A stretch of DNA of 64,000 nt from Xanthobacter sp. YC-JY1 (GTDB taxonomy: Bacteria > Pseudomonadota > Alphaproteobacteria > Rhizobiales > Xanthobacteraceae), in assembly GCF_021730305.1 (NCBI RefSeq), contig NZ_CP032674.1, positions 3,023,001 through 3,087,000 of the forward strand. The letters are read 5' to 3'. This document shows positions 1-11,972 of this stretch, in pieces. A program made the translations under genes and the position numbers. The notes beneath the pieces are model-generated. The model was given only the letters and a program-made list of their open reading frames with translations. It was not told the origin of the DNA and searched no databases. The number at the start of each line of letters is the position of its first letter. The first letter of the stretch is position 1.

Positions 1-3000
1 GGGCCTCGAGGAGGCCGGCGATGCGCCGGACGAAGGCGCCGGCATCGGCCAGGGCGCCCCGGTTTTCCACCAGCAGCGTCAGCGCCGCGCCGGGCAGCAC
101 CAGCAAGGCGAGCGGATAATGGCTGTAGCCGCGGTTGCGGATGTCGGCGAGCCTGAGGCCGGCCATGTCCTGGTCGAGATAGTCGCTGTCGGGATAGTTC
201 TCCACCACCAGAAGGGTATCGAACAGGGCGCCGCTGCCGGCGGCTTCCTGGATCTCGCCGAGCCCCAGGCCGTCGTGCTCCATCAGCCGGGCGTGGCGGG
301 ACTGCATGGCCTCCATCTGGTCCCACAGGCTCGCGCCGGCCTCGAGACGGACGCGGACGGGGACGGTGTTGAGGAACAGGCCGACCTGAGCCTCGATCCC
401 GGGCACCTGCGCGGCGCGGCCGGAGACGGGGGTGCCGAACACCACGTCATCGCGCCCTGCCATGACACCGACCACTGCCGCCCACACCGCCTGCATGAGA
501 ACGTTGAGCGTGACCCCGCGCCGACGCGCCTCGCCGAGCAGCGCCTCGGTCCGCTCGGGGCTCAGCGCGAAGACGGCCTCCTCCACGGTGCCGGTGGGCG
601 GGACCTGCTCAAACAACCGGCACGGAGCCACGCCGGCGAGCGCCTCCGCCCATATCGACCGGCTTTCCGAGAGGTCCCGTGCCGCCAGGGTTCGCACCAC
701 CTCCCCGTAGGAGACCGGCAGCGCCGGAAGCGGAGCGTCCTCGCGATAGGCGCGGATGACGTCACGCAGCAGGAGCGGCGTGGACCAGCCGTCGATCATC
801 AGGTGATGGACGAGGACGATAAGCACATGGCGCTCGGGCGCGAGGCGCACGAGGTCGGCATGGACAAGCCGCCGGAAGGCGGGCGCGACGAGGCTGCGCT
901 CCCCTGCCCCGGTTTCGATCCGTTCGAGGGCGGCGGCGCGGGCGCCGGGCTCCAGCGCCAGGAGGTCATGGACGGCGAAGGGCCACAGGGCCCCCTCCCC
1001 TGGTTCCGGCACCACCAGCAGCGGCTCCTCGCCCGCCGTGTCGAACAGCCCGCCGAGCTGGGGATGCCGGCGCATCACCGCATCGAACGCCCGCCTGAGG
1101 CGCGGCACGTCGAGGGGACCTTCCAGCTCGATGCGGGTGAAGGCGTTGTAATTGTCCGCCTGTCCGCCGAGCTGGGCGTGGAACAGCATGCCCTTCTGCG
1201 TCGGCAGCACCGGCAGAACCTCGTCGATGGCGCCGTAGCGCGCCTTGAGCGCGATCATCTCCATCTGCGCCACCCGGTGCTTCGGCGCGGGCGTCGCCGC
1301 GGCGGCGGGCGCAATGGCCGTCATGGCATGGGCCATGCGGCGGGGATCACGGCACAGGAAGACATCCCGCGGGCGCAGGGAAAAACCTTCCCCGCGCAGG
1401 AGATTGCAGAGCACGATGGCGCTGATGCTGTCGCCCCCCAGGGCGAAGAAGTCGCTTTCGGCATCCACGGCCGGCAATTTGAGGGCCGCCGCCATGGCCC
1501 GGGCCACGCGCATCTCCTCGGGTGTCGATGGCGCAACGGCCACCGCTGCGGACGGAGATGGGAGGCGGGCGCGGTCCACCTTCCCATTCACATTGAGCGG
1601 GAAGGCCTCCAGGATCGTGACGATGGCCGGCACCATATAGTCCGGCAGGCGATCCCTGAGCGAACTGCGCAGGTCCTGGGCGCGCCAGCCCCGCGCGCGG
1701 GGATCGTCCACGCCTTCCAGCGTGCAATAGGCGAGGAGACGGTGGCTCTCGTTGATGGGCTCGGCCACCACCAGCGCGGTCTCCACGCCAGGCAGCGCGG
1801 CCAGCGCGCTCTCGACCTCCGACAGCTCGACGCGGTAGCCGCGGATCTTCACCTGATGATCGGCGCGGCCGAGGAATTCGATCTGACCATCCGCTGTCCA
1901 GCGCACCAGATCGCCCGTGCGATACATGACCCCGCCGTCGGCGGCCGGATCAGCCACGAACCGCTCGGCGGTGAGGCCGGGCCGGCCGCAATAGCCGCGG
2001 GCGAGGCCCGGTCCGGCGATGTAGAGTTCGCCCACCGCACCGGTGGGAACGGCATCAAGCCGCCGGTCAAGGACCCGGACGCACGTATTGCCGATGGGCC
2101 GCCCCACGACAGGAACCAGAGTCTCGTGGATGTCGGCGCGCAGCGTGTCCACGGTGTATTCGGTCGGTCCATAGAGATTGTGGGCGTGAAGGGCCGGATG
2201 GCGCCGCAGGGCGCTCCACAGGCTGGGCGACGCCGCCTCTCCGCCGATCAACAGCACGGTCGGATGGTGGCTTCCGCCCTCCATCAGCCCCGAGCCCAGC
2301 ATCTGCGCGCAGAAGGACGGCGGAAGGTCGAACGCGTCGATCGATCGCTCGCGCATGTGCGCGACGAGCGCGTGGGCATCGCGCCGCAGGTCTTCGTCGA
2401 TGACGTGCAGTTCCTGCCCCAGGATCATCCAGAACAGCTGGAGCCAGGAGGAATCGAAGGCGAAGGAATGGGTGTGCGCCGCCCTGAGCGCGCGGCCCGG
2501 ATGCTGGGCGCGGAACGCCGCGAGGCCGGGGCCGTAGATGTCGCGCCTGTGCGACGAGACGAGGTTGAGAAGCGCGCCGTGGGTATCCATCACCCCCTTG
2601 GGGCGTCCGGTGGAGCCCGAGGTGAAGATGAGGGCCGCCACGTCTTCCGCGCGGATCGGCCGGGTGCGTTCGTCGGCGCGGATCGCCATGCCGGACAGGC
2701 TGGCGAGCATGGCGGAAAATACCGGGTCATCGAGGCACAGCGCCCGGACGCCGGCCGGCACGTGGCGGGCCGCTGCTTGCGTGGTCAGCGCCAGCCGGGG
2801 GCGCGCATCGGCGCACATGGCGGCGAGGCGCTCCGCCGGATGATCGAGGTCGAGCGGCATATAGGCGCCGCCGCTGGTCAGCACCGCCATGAGGGCAACC
2901 ACCGCGTCGGCCGAGCGCGGCAGGGCGACCGCCACCGGCTCGCCCGGCCGAACGCCCTCAGCCATCAGACGGCGCGCCAGCCGGAACGCCTGCGCCGACA

Positions 3001-4490
3001 GCGCCGCGAAGGTGAGCCGCCGCGCCCCGCAGACGAGGGCGACCGCCTCGGGCGTGCGGGCGGCCTGCGACACGAAGAGGTCAAGGATCGTCGCCGCGCG
3101 ATCGAGCGGCGGCGTCGGCACGCCTTCCGCCCAGCGGGCGAGGGCGCCGGCCTCCTGCGGCCCCATGACGGGCAGCGCGCAGACCGGGGTTAGGGGCTCC
3201 TGCCGGAAGGCCTCCAGCAGGCATTCCAGCCGGGCGCCGTGGAGCGTGAGATCGACCGGGGCATAACGGCCCGAATCCGCGCGCAGCTCCAGTGTGATCC
3301 GGCCGTGATGGATCTGCAGGCCGAATTCGATGTCGTCCACCGGGCCGGTGGCGATGTGGCGGGTGGTGCCGCGCACCCCGCCGAAGTCGAGGTCGTAGTC
3401 GAACAGGCGATAATTCACCACCGGGCCATAGAGCGCCCGGCCGCTGCCCACATAGCCGAGGTCGCGCTGGATCTGCTCGGCGTCGTAGCGCTGGTGGCGC
3501 CGCACCTCGCGCAGGGCGGCCTTCACCCGCTCCGACGTGTGGAGCAGACCGGCGGCCGGATCAATCTCGATGCGCACCGGCAGGACATTGACCGTCGGCG
3601 CGACGGCAGCGGCAGCGGCAGAACCCATTCGGCGCATGAAGGGCACGCCCAGCACCTGCTGCGTCCCGCCGCCCATGCGGTGGAGATAGGCCGCCACCGC
3701 AGCCATCAGGATGTCGAACACCGCGACGCCGGCTTCAGCGGCGATGGCCTCCAGCGCCGGCAGCATCTCCTTTGGAAAGGTGCGGCTGGACGCGATAATG
3801 CGGGCGGGCGCCGCCTCCGCCGGACCGGCGCCGAGGCGGGCCGACAGATCGCACGGGGGCGGAAGATCCCGGCAATAGGCGCCCCAGAAGGCGCGATCGC
3901 GACCGCAGGCCGGGGAGGCGATATAGGCGTAATGCTCCTCCACCACGGCAGCGGCGCCGGTGAAGGGCGAAGGCCCCGCCGGCCGCCCCTCCGTCCGCGC
4001 CGTATAGATCTCGGCGATGCGGCGCGTGAGGGCGGTGAAGCTGAAGCCGTCCAGCATCAGATGGTGATAGCGTTGGTACCAAAGCCAACGCGGCGGCGCC
4101 CCGTCCGGCGCAAGCCGCATGAGCACCTGCCGGCAAAGCGGGCGCGCGCCGTTCGCGGGCAGGCTCTCGGCGATGTCCTCAGCCATCAGCGCCTGCGCCG
4201 CCGCCACGGGATCGGCGGTGCCGGAAAGATCAAGATGCTCCAGCCTCCCACCAGCCGCCGCGCTGACCTGCGGCAACACCTGCCAGGTACCCGCCTCGTC
4301 CGAGAAGAAGCGCGCGCCGACGGTGTCCGCCTCGGCGAGGCCGGACGCAACCGCATCCGCGAAGGCGTCGATCGCGATGGGACCGTCGAGTTCCACCGCG
4401 TGGGCGATGACATAGGTGTTGCCCCGCCGGTCGATCTGGTCGGCGAGCCAGATGCCCAGCTGGGTGCTGACGAGGGGGAGCATGCGCATG
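1..4490 (-). CDS. Non-ribosomal peptide synthetase, C-A-PCP-C..., 3' end outside window
   Basis: The frame stays open from an ATG at 4490 to the left edge (1496 codons, incomplete). Domain order by motif: a condensation domain with HHLMLDG near residue 146, an adenylation domain with [11 protein letters not shown] near 627 and [11 protein letters not shown] further on, a carrier domain with GGDSIS near 1020, and a second condensation domain with HHLMIDG near 1233. The protein should activate an amino acid and condense it with an acyl or aryl group delivered to the first C domain. Reading the ten specificity positions by eye against EntF gives D-S-L-D-L-G-L-V-D-K, which I cannot assign to a substrate. 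It starts 15 bases after the MbtH stop with GGAAG upstream, so it is the third gene of a carrier-MbtH-NRPS operon. Starting with a C domain fits an arylated siderophore, which is inference. Confidence 0.93.
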
Positions 4491-4505
4491 GGAAACGTCT
4501 TCCGG

Positions 4506-4709
4506 TCAGCCGGCAATGGGCATCAGGTCGCGCCATTCGCTCTCGATGAAAGCGAGGCAGGACGCGCGTGCGTCCGGGCCGTGCACGATGCGCCAGCCCG
4601 GCGGCGGCGCGCGGAACGTGGGCCACAGGCTGTACTGGCCGGCGGCATTCACCAGCGCCAGGAACGCGCTGCGCTCATCGTCGAAAGGGTTGACGTGCTG
4701 GTCGTCCAC
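4506..4709 (-). CDS. MbtH-like NRPS accessory protein
   Basis: A 67-residue protein with the MbtH signature: NPFDDE near the N-terminus, then SLWP, a PPGW segment and a C-terminal FIESEWRDL. MbtH proteins bind adenylation domains of NRPSs and are needed for their solubility or activity. The GTG start at 4709 was chosen because GAGGAGG lies about seven bases upstream and because it gives the usual family length; a longer open frame extends into the carrier-protein gene. It lies 10 bases after the carrier-protein stop and 15 bases before the NRPS, so translation is probably coupled. Partner: the NRPS immediately downstream. Confidence 0.93.
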   Translation of the reverse strand: MDDQHVNPFDDERSAFLALVNAAGQYSLWPTFRAPPPGWRIVHGPDARASCLAFIESEWRDLMPIAG

Positions 4710-4719
4710 CGTCGCCTCC

Positions 4720-4989
4720 TCACGCTGCGTTGGTGGACTTGCTCTTGAGCAGGTCCCAGAGGGCATCGAGGGTGGCGCAGCGGGAGAGTTCGACGAAGCT
4801 CACCTCCACATGCGCGGCCTTCCACTCGCTGACGAGCTGCATGGCGGCGATGGAGTTCAGGCCGAAATCCATGAGGTTGTCATCGTCCGCGGGCTCCTCG
4901 TCGAGGAAGCGCCGCAGCTGGGCACGCAGCGCGTCCTTGGACAAGGGAGCGGCAGGGCCAGGCTCGGCAAGGCACGTATCGGAGATCAA
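4720..4989 (-). CDS. Stand-alone aryl/peptidyl carrier protein
   Basis: An 89-residue protein with one carrier domain. The phosphopantetheine serine lies in MDFGLNSIAAM, and the tail (FVELSRCATLDALWDLL) resembles the aryl-carrier domain at the C-terminus of EntB/DhbB. Here that domain is not fused to an isochorismatase. It would hold an acyl or aryl acid as a thioester and deliver it to the first C domain of the neighbouring NRPS. The residue before the modified serine is Asn instead of the usual Asp. The start is taken as TTG at 4989, following GGAAGGATGACGCC; an upstream in-frame ATG at 5097 would add 36 residues of non-domain sequence. No aryl-acid biosynthesis or loading ligase gene is in view. 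Confidence 0.82.
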   Translation of the reverse strand: MISDTCLAEPGPAAPLSKDALRAQLRRFLDEEPADDDNLMDFGLNSIAAMQLVSEWKAAHVEVSFVELSRCATLDALWDLLKSKSTNAA

Positions 4990-5103
4990 GGCGTCATCCT
5001 TCCGGTGAAGGTGATGTGCAGATAACCGGCACTGTGCACCCGCATCGCGCGACGGCGTGAGGCGCCCGGAAGGAAAAAAGCCATGAATGATCGTCAAATA
5101 CTG

Positions 5104-5129
5104 TAGATTTGTTCAAATGAACAGATCTA
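5104..5129. promoter_or_regulatory. 26-bp near-perfect palindrome upstream of the NRPS operon
   Basis: TAGATTTGTTCA-AA-TGAACAGATCTA: 12-base arms with one mismatch, in an AT-rich patch between the macB stop (5143) and the carrier-protein start (4989). The two-base centre and lack of a following T run argue for a protein-binding operator more than a terminator. It does not match a Fur, Irr or RirA box that I can recognise. A regulator of the siderophore operon is the natural candidate ligand, but that is inference. Confidence 0.5.
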
Positions 5130-5142
5130 TATTTGCAGTCTG

Positions 5143-7080
5143 CTATTCGTGCGCCAGCGCCACCACGGGGTCGAGCCGCGCCGCGCGGTCGGCCGGCATG
5201 GTGCCGAACACGAGGCCGGTGCCGATGGCGGCGGCAAGCGCCAGCGCGATGGCCTTCAGCTGGAACACGACGGAAAAGCCCAGCATCAGCGCCGCGCCGA
5301 TACCGGTGCCGAGCCCCAGCGCCACCCCCGCGAGGCCGCCCACGGCGGCGAGGATCATCGCCTCGGCCAGGAACTGGCTGCGAATGTCGGCGGCGGAGGC
5401 GCCCACCGCCATGCGGATACCGATCTCGCGCGTGCGCTCCGTGACGCTCATGAGCATGATGTTCATGACGCCGATGCCGCCCACCAGCAGCGACACCGAG
5501 GCGACCACCGCCAGCAGCCCGGCCATGGCCGACTGGGTCTGCGCCAGCGCGGCGATGCGGCTTGCCATGTCGTTGACGAAGAAATCCTCCATGCGATGGC
5601 GCGCCGCCAGCGTTTCGGTGATGAGGCGCTTGGTTTCGGCGAGGCGCGCTGTGTCCTTCACGGTAATCTGGATGCCGCCGAGGTCGGTGGAGCCGATCAG
5701 CCGGCTCGCGGCTGTGGACAGCGGCAGCACCGCCCGGTCGTCGCGGTCCATGCCACGCTCGTCCGGGCCCTTGGGTTCGAGAACGCCGGTGACGAGGAAA
5801 GGGATGCCGTTGGCCAGCACGTGGCGCCCGGTCGGGTCGGCGACGCCAGGAAAAAGCCGCGCCGCCACCGCGGCGCCGAGCACCATCACCGGCGCCCCTG
5901 CCCGCTCGTCCGCCGTGGTGAAGAAGGAGCCCGGGCTGGTCCGCCAGCGGAACGTTTCGGGATAGGCAACTGAGGTGCCGAACGCCTCCGAGCGGATGGT
6001 GACGGCGCCCGCTGTGAGGGTGACGGTGGTCCAGCGGCCGGGGTTGACCGCCTTGACGTTGGGCAGGCTCTCCAGCGCCTGCGCGTCGGCGAGGGTCATG
6101 CGACCACCGGGCAGCGCCGGGTTGTCATTGTCCGGCATCACCACGATCCAGTCGGTGCCGGTGGCGGCGGCGCGGGCGAGCACCTCGCGGCGGGTGCCCT
6201 CGCCGATGGCCATCATGGCGATCACCGAGGCGGTGCCGATGACGATGCCGAGCAGGGTGAGCGCGGTACGGAACGGATTGCCGGAGAGCCCGGCGAGGGC
6301 GGAGCGCAACGCCTCGGACAAGGCGAACCAGGCCGGCGCAGCCCGCGCCGGCGCCATCGCCGTGGCGGGCGGCGCGACGACTTCCGGCCCCCCGCTGTCG
6401 CTGACGATCTGCCCGTCGCGGATCTCCACGATCCGCCGCGCACGGCGCGCCACTTCAGGGTCGTGGGTGATGAGGATAACCGTGTGGCCCTCCTCCGCGA
6501 GGGATTTCAAGAGGTCCATCACGGCGGCGCCGCTGGCGCTGTCGAGGGCGCCGGTGGGCTCGTCGGCGAGGATCACGCGCCCGCCGTTCATCAAAGCGCG
6601 GGCGATGGAGACACGCTGCTGCTGGCCGCCGGAGAGCTGGTCCGGCCGGTGGTCCAGCCGGTCCCCGAGGCCGAGCCGTGCAAGCAGGCCGGACGCGCGC
6701 TGGTCCCGCGCGGCGCCGTCGAGGCCGGCATAGACCGCCGGCAGCGCCGCATTGCTCCGCGCGCTCACGCCCGGCAACAGATGGTAGCGCTGGAACACGA
6801 AGCCGAACACGGCGCGCCGCAGCCGCGCCTGGGCATCGCGCGACAGGGTGCTCACATCCGCCCCGGCGAAGCGGTAGCTGCCGCCGCTCGGCCGGTCGAG
6901 CAGCCCGAGGATATGCATGAGCGTGGACTTGCCCGAGCCCGACTGCCCGACGATGGCGACGAATTCGCCGGCATGGATGGTGAGGTCGATGCCCCGCAGC
7001 ACCTCGGTCGTCACCGACCCTTCGGTGAAGGCGCGGCGAATGCCGGACATGGCGATGAGCGGCTCGCGCGGCGCCGTCAC
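5143..7080 (-). CDS. macB: MacB-type ABC exporter (fused ATPase-permease)
   Basis: A 645-residue protein, the usual MacB length. The ATPase half has Walker A GQSGSGKST, signature LSGGQQQR and Walker B VILADEPTG. It is followed by one membrane helix near residue 275, a large periplasmic domain, and three C-terminal helices with the MacB/FtsX-type GIRMAVGA segment. It couples ATP hydrolysis to export through a periplasmic adaptor. The GTG start at 7080 forms a GTGA overlap with the stop of the adaptor gene, so the much longer upstream open frame is not used. Beside an NRPS and an EntS-like exporter, it resembles siderophore efflux systems such as PvdRT. The actual substrate is unknown. Confidence 0.9.
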   Translation of the reverse strand: MTAPREPLIAMSGIRRAFTEGSVTTEVLRGIDLTIHAGEFVAIVGQSGSGKSTLMHILGLLDRPSGGSYRFAGADVSTLSRDAQARLRRAVFGFVFQRYHLLPGVSARSNAALPAVYAGLDGAARDQRASGLLARLGLGDRLDHRPDQLSGGQQQRVSIARALMNGGRVILADEPTGALDSASGAAVMDLLKSLAEEGHTVILITHDPEVARRARRIVEIRDGQIVSDSGGPEVVAPPATAMAPARAAPAWFALSEALRSALAGLSGNPFRTALTLLGIVIGTASVIAMMAIGEGTRREVLARAAATGTDWIVVMPDNDNPALPGGRMTLADAQALESLPNVKAVNPGRWTTVTLTAGAVTIRSEAFGTSVAYPETFRWRTSPGSFFTTADERAGAPVMVLGAAVAARLFPGVADPTGRHVLANGIPFLVTGVLEPKGPDERGMDRDDRAVLPLSTAASRLIGSTDLGGIQITVKDTARLAETKRLITETLAARHRMEDFFVNDMASRIAALAQTQSAMAGLLAVVASVSLLVGGIGVMNIMLMSVTERTREIGIRMAVGASAADIRSQFLAEAMILAAVGGLAGVALGLGTGIGAALMLGFSVVFQLKAIALALAAAIGTGLVFGTMPADRAARLDPVVALAHE

Positions 7081-8276
7081 TGGGTGAAGCGGATGGCGCT
7101 CCGCTCCTCCTGCGCGCGCTCGCCGGTGATGACGCGCTCTCCCTCGGCGAGCCCTTCCAGCACCTCCGCCTCGAAGCGGGTGCGCACGCCGATCCGAACC
7201 GCGCGGCCGACGATACCCTCCGGTCCGATGACCCGCACGGTGGCGCGGTCCCGCGCGCCCTCCACCGGCTTCAGCGCCGCAACGGGCACGATCAGCGCGT
7301 TCTCTGCCCGCGCGGTGACGAAGAAGGTCTGCGCGCTCATCTGCGGGCGCAGCTCGCCGTCCGGGTTGGGCACGTCGAACAAAGCGGTGTAGAGCACCAC
7401 GCCGTTGCCGATGGCGCTGCCGGCGGAGGGCGGGGTACCGCCGGAGCCTGCCGCCTGCGCCGGGCCGGGCAGGATCTGCCGCACGGCGCTTTCCCAGCGC
7501 TTGTCGGGATGCCCGAGGGTGGAGAACCACACCGGCATGCCCACCTTAAGCCGTGGCACGTCCGCCTCCGCCACCTGCGTCCAGACCGTCATTACCGAGA
7601 GATCGGCGATGCGCAGCACTTGCGGCGTCTGGTAGGTGGCGACCAGGGTCTGGCCCTGCCGCGCCTCGACCGACACCACGGTCCCGGCCATGGGGGCGTA
7701 GATCTTGGTGTAGCGCAACTGCGCCTCGTTGGAGCGCAGGGTGGCCGCCAGCTGCCGGATCTGCGCGCGGGTCATCTCAAGCTGCGCGGCGGCGGCGGCC
7801 GACTCCATGGCGGCGCGGTCGTTCTCCTCGGTGCTGGTGAACTGGTTGCGCGCGAGGCGCGCCTGACGCTGTGCGCGGTCATTGGCGAAGCGGGCGCGGG
7901 CCTCCAGATCGATCAACTGGGCCTTGAGGCGGGCGATCTCGGCCTCGCCGGCCTCCACCTGCGCTTCCTGCAGGGTCGGGTCGATCTCTGCGAGAAGCTG
8001 GCCCTCCGCCACCCTGTCGCCCTCATGCACGTGGAGGCGCAGCAACTGTCCGGAGGCCTGCGCGCCCACGTCCACATAGTCGCGGGGCTGGAGACGACCG
8101 AGGGCGCTCACGCTCTCCTCGATGCTGCCACGACGAACCACCGCCGTGTCGAAGCGCGGTTCTTCGGAATTGGCGCCGGGCCGGGCATCAAGCACGAAGA
8201 CCCCGGCCCCCAGCGCCGCCACCAGCGCCAGCAGCAGGCCGCCGCGCCGGTCGATACGGGTGGACAGCACGCCCAC
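7077..8276 (-). CDS. macA: HlyD/MacA-type periplasmic adaptor
   Basis: A 399-residue membrane-fusion protein. It has a single N-terminal anchor (residues about 12-30), a lipoyl/barrel half (GRLQPRDYVDVGAQASGQL), a long alpha-helical hairpin (about 105-190) rich in A, Q and E, and the return half KIYAPMAGTV. It would bridge the MacB-type pump to an outer-membrane channel. No TolC-family gene is in the window, so the channel must be encoded elsewhere. It starts with GTG three bases after the exporter gene stop and overlaps macB by four bases, so the three export genes are one operon. Confidence 0.9.
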   Translation of the reverse strand: MGVLSTRIDRRGGLLLALVAALGAGVFVLDARPGANSEEPRFDTAVVRRGSIEESVSALGRLQPRDYVDVGAQASGQLLRLHVHEGDRVAEGQLLAEIDPTLQEAQVEAGEAEIARLKAQLIDLEARARFANDRAQRQARLARNQFTSTEENDRAAMESAAAAAQLEMTRAQIRQLAATLRSNEAQLRYTKIYAPMAGTVVSVEARQGQTLVATYQTPQVLRIADLSVMTVWTQVAEADVPRLKVGMPVWFSTLGHPDKRWESAVRQILPGPAQAAGSGGTPPSAGSAIGNGVVLYTALFDVPNPDGELRPQMSAQTFFVTARAENALIVPVAALKPVEGARDRATVRVIGPEGIVGRAVRIGVRTRFEAEVLEGLAEGERVITGERAQEERSAIRFTQ

Positions 8277-8279
8277 GGC

Positions 8280-9527
8280 CTAGCCTTCCGCCGCCGGCCG
8301 GCCCTCACCGGCAAGCGCGGGGTCCGGCTGTCGGTGCGGGTTGAAGCCGAGGCTCAGCAGCCCGCCGACCACCAGCGCGCCGAAGCCCATGACCATCAGG
8401 CCGGTCTTCGGCAGGGCCTGCGCCAGCGCGCCGATGCCGACCGCGCCAATGCTGTCGCCGGCGACATCCTGCGCCGCCCACAGGCTGTTGATGCGGCCGA
8501 GGAATTGGTCCGGCGTGTGGTCCTGGATGATGGTGTATTGCAGGAGAGAGGCGACCGAATTGGCGTAGCCATAGGCCACGAGGGCGCCGAGCATCGGCGC
8601 GATATGGCCCGCCGCACCGAGCGCGATCACGCTGGCGAAGGCGACGGCGCACAAGGCGGACATGGCAAGCTCTGGCCGGCGCAGGCCGTGCGCCCAGCCG
8701 CTCAGCATCGCGCCTAGGGTCGCGCCCAGCGGCACCGCCGAATGCATGAGACCGATCTCGAACGCGCCGCCCCCCAGCGTCTCCGAGACGATGGCCGGAA
8801 ACAGGATGCGGATGGAGGTGGTGAAGGTCAGCAGCGTGCCCATGGCAAAGACGAAGAGCAGGCGCCGCTGGCGAAACAGGAAACCGAAGGCCGAGGCCAT
8901 CATCCGCAGCGGATGCTGCGCCTCCTGTCGCTCCGGCGCCATGGACGGCAGTGAGAGGAGCGTCAGCACGGTGACGAGGGTGCCGACGGCCGCACCCACA
9001 TAGTTCCAGAAAAGACCGTCCAGGGCGATGATCGCGCCGCCCACGGCGGGAGAGACGATGGTAGCGAAGCGCGTCACCAGCATGCCGAGCGCACCCGCCT
9101 GCATGATGTTCTCGCGCCCGACGATGAACGGCATGGCCGCCATGAGCGCCGACACGCCCAGCGCGCCGAAGAACCCGTCCCACAAGGCCAGCGCGTAGAG
9201 GATGGTCAGCGACGAAGACTCCATGACGCTGTTGAGCGCGAGGCCGAGAAAGCCGATCCCGCAGGTGGTCCGCGCGAACAGGATCAGGTCGCGCCGGTCG
9301 CATGTATCCGAGAGGACGCCGCCAATGAGCAGGCCCGCGAACATGCCGATGCCATCGAGCGCCGCCACCAGGCCGACCTGCACGGTCGAGCCCGTCAGCG
9401 TGAAAACCTGCACCGGCACGCTCACGGTGAGCAGGCCGAGGCTCATCAGCGAGATGCCACGGGCGATGAGCAGATTGCGAAAAGCAGGATTGCGCCGGAG
9501 CAACGACTGATCGACCAGGAACCTCAC
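8280..9527 (-). CDS. entS: EntS-like MFS siderophore exporter
   Basis: A 415-residue, 12-helix major facilitator protein. It follows enterobactin exporter EntS closely through the N-terminal half: SLLRRNPAFRNLLIARGISLMSLG, then GGVLSD..DRR, TCGIGFLGL.LN, LWDGFFGALGV and GRENIMQAGA. EntS exports catecholate siderophore across the inner membrane by proton antiport. The GTG start at 9527 has GAGG about nine bases upstream. It is the first gene of the exporter operon (entS-like, macA, macB), which precedes the carrier-MbtH-NRPS genes on the same strand. The family assignment is firm. The substrate is inferred from similarity and neighbours. Confidence 0.88.
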   Translation of the reverse strand: MRFLVDQSLLRRNPAFRNLLIARGISLMSLGLLTVSVPVQVFTLTGSTVQVGLVAALDGIGMFAGLLIGGVLSDTCDRRDLILFARTTCGIGFLGLALNSVMESSSLTILYALALWDGFFGALGVSALMAAMPFIVGRENIMQAGALGMLVTRFATIVSPAVGGAIIALDGLFWNYVGAAVGTLVTVLTLLSLPSMAPERQEAQHPLRMMASAFGFLFRQRRLLFVFAMGTLLTFTTSIRILFPAIVSETLGGGAFEIGLMHSAVPLGATLGAMLSGWAHGLRRPELAMSALCAVAFASVIALGAAGHIAPMLGALVAYGYANSVASLLQYTIIQDHTPDQFLGRINSLWAAQDVAGDSIGAVGIGALAQALPKTGLMVMGFGALVVGGLLSLGFNPHRQPDPALAGEGRPAAEG

Positions 9528-10078
9528 GACGTGCCTCGCATCAAGAATCCGGTGCGGCGCACAGGTGCGCGCGACGCCGCTGAGGTGGCCGGTTCAACAT
9601 CTATAAAAGGATAAACATAGCTACCGCCTGAGGTCCACGGATGAAAGGATGACTGAGGCGTCAAATATCCTTGCGCAGGCGTATATTTTTGCAAATTAGA
9701 TTAGAATTTATAAAATTATAGTATTTGATCAATCTATCTCAACCGGGATATTTCTCCCGCGCAGAAGGGAACGCCGGAGCATGCGGGGCCGATCTGTGGC
9801 CTGCCGCCGATTGAGTGTGTGAACGGCGTGCTGCGAACGCTGCACGCCGATGCGCCCGAGCATGACAGCCCAGCACGACGGCGACCCGGAGGCCTTCACC
9901 CGGAACGCGTCCATGGCGCTCTACGTGGCTCGCATTGCCCCTCGGGCCGAGATGCCGGAAGGAGCAACTTCAACCAGCACCAACTGGCGGCGGGATTCAA
10001 ACCGAATGGCCTCCGGGGATCTGGGGCGATTTCTTCGCTGAGAAAAGCAAGAGCCAATCGATAGCCACACAGGAGCCG
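9528..10078. other. Intergenic region with exporter-operon promoter
   Basis: 550 bases between the exporter operon and the activator gene. The part nearest the exporter (9600-9745) is strongly AT-rich and holds a promoter candidate. 9750-10078 is ordinary GC-rich DNA in which I see no convincing gene. An interrupted symmetric patch (AAATATCC...GTATATTT, 9663-9688) lies in the transcribed leader. Confidence 0.5.
9715..9742 (-). promoter_or_regulatory. Sigma-70-type promoter for the exporter operon
   Basis: On the minus strand TTGAGA (9742-9737), a 16-base spacer containing the palindrome TTGATCAA, and a perfect TATAAT (9720-9715). The predicted transcript would start near 9708 and have a leader of about 180 bases before the GTG at 9527. 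No other equally good hexamer pair was seen in this gap. Confidence 0.55.
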
Positions 10079-11875
<1,797 letters not shown>

Positions 11876-11972
11876 GGCGATGGCGAGGCCTCTCCCTGGT
11901 CGGCTTCTTGTTTTGACGCCGACAGTGCTGCCGGTCGTTTCCTCCGCCGCTCCAACGCCCGGAACGAAAAGC

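Noticed and set aside
119-3193. Long plus-strand open frame over the NRPS
   Set aside because: High GC makes the antisense of real genes open. The minus-strand frame carries all NRPS motifs in order, while this one is low-complexity without domains.
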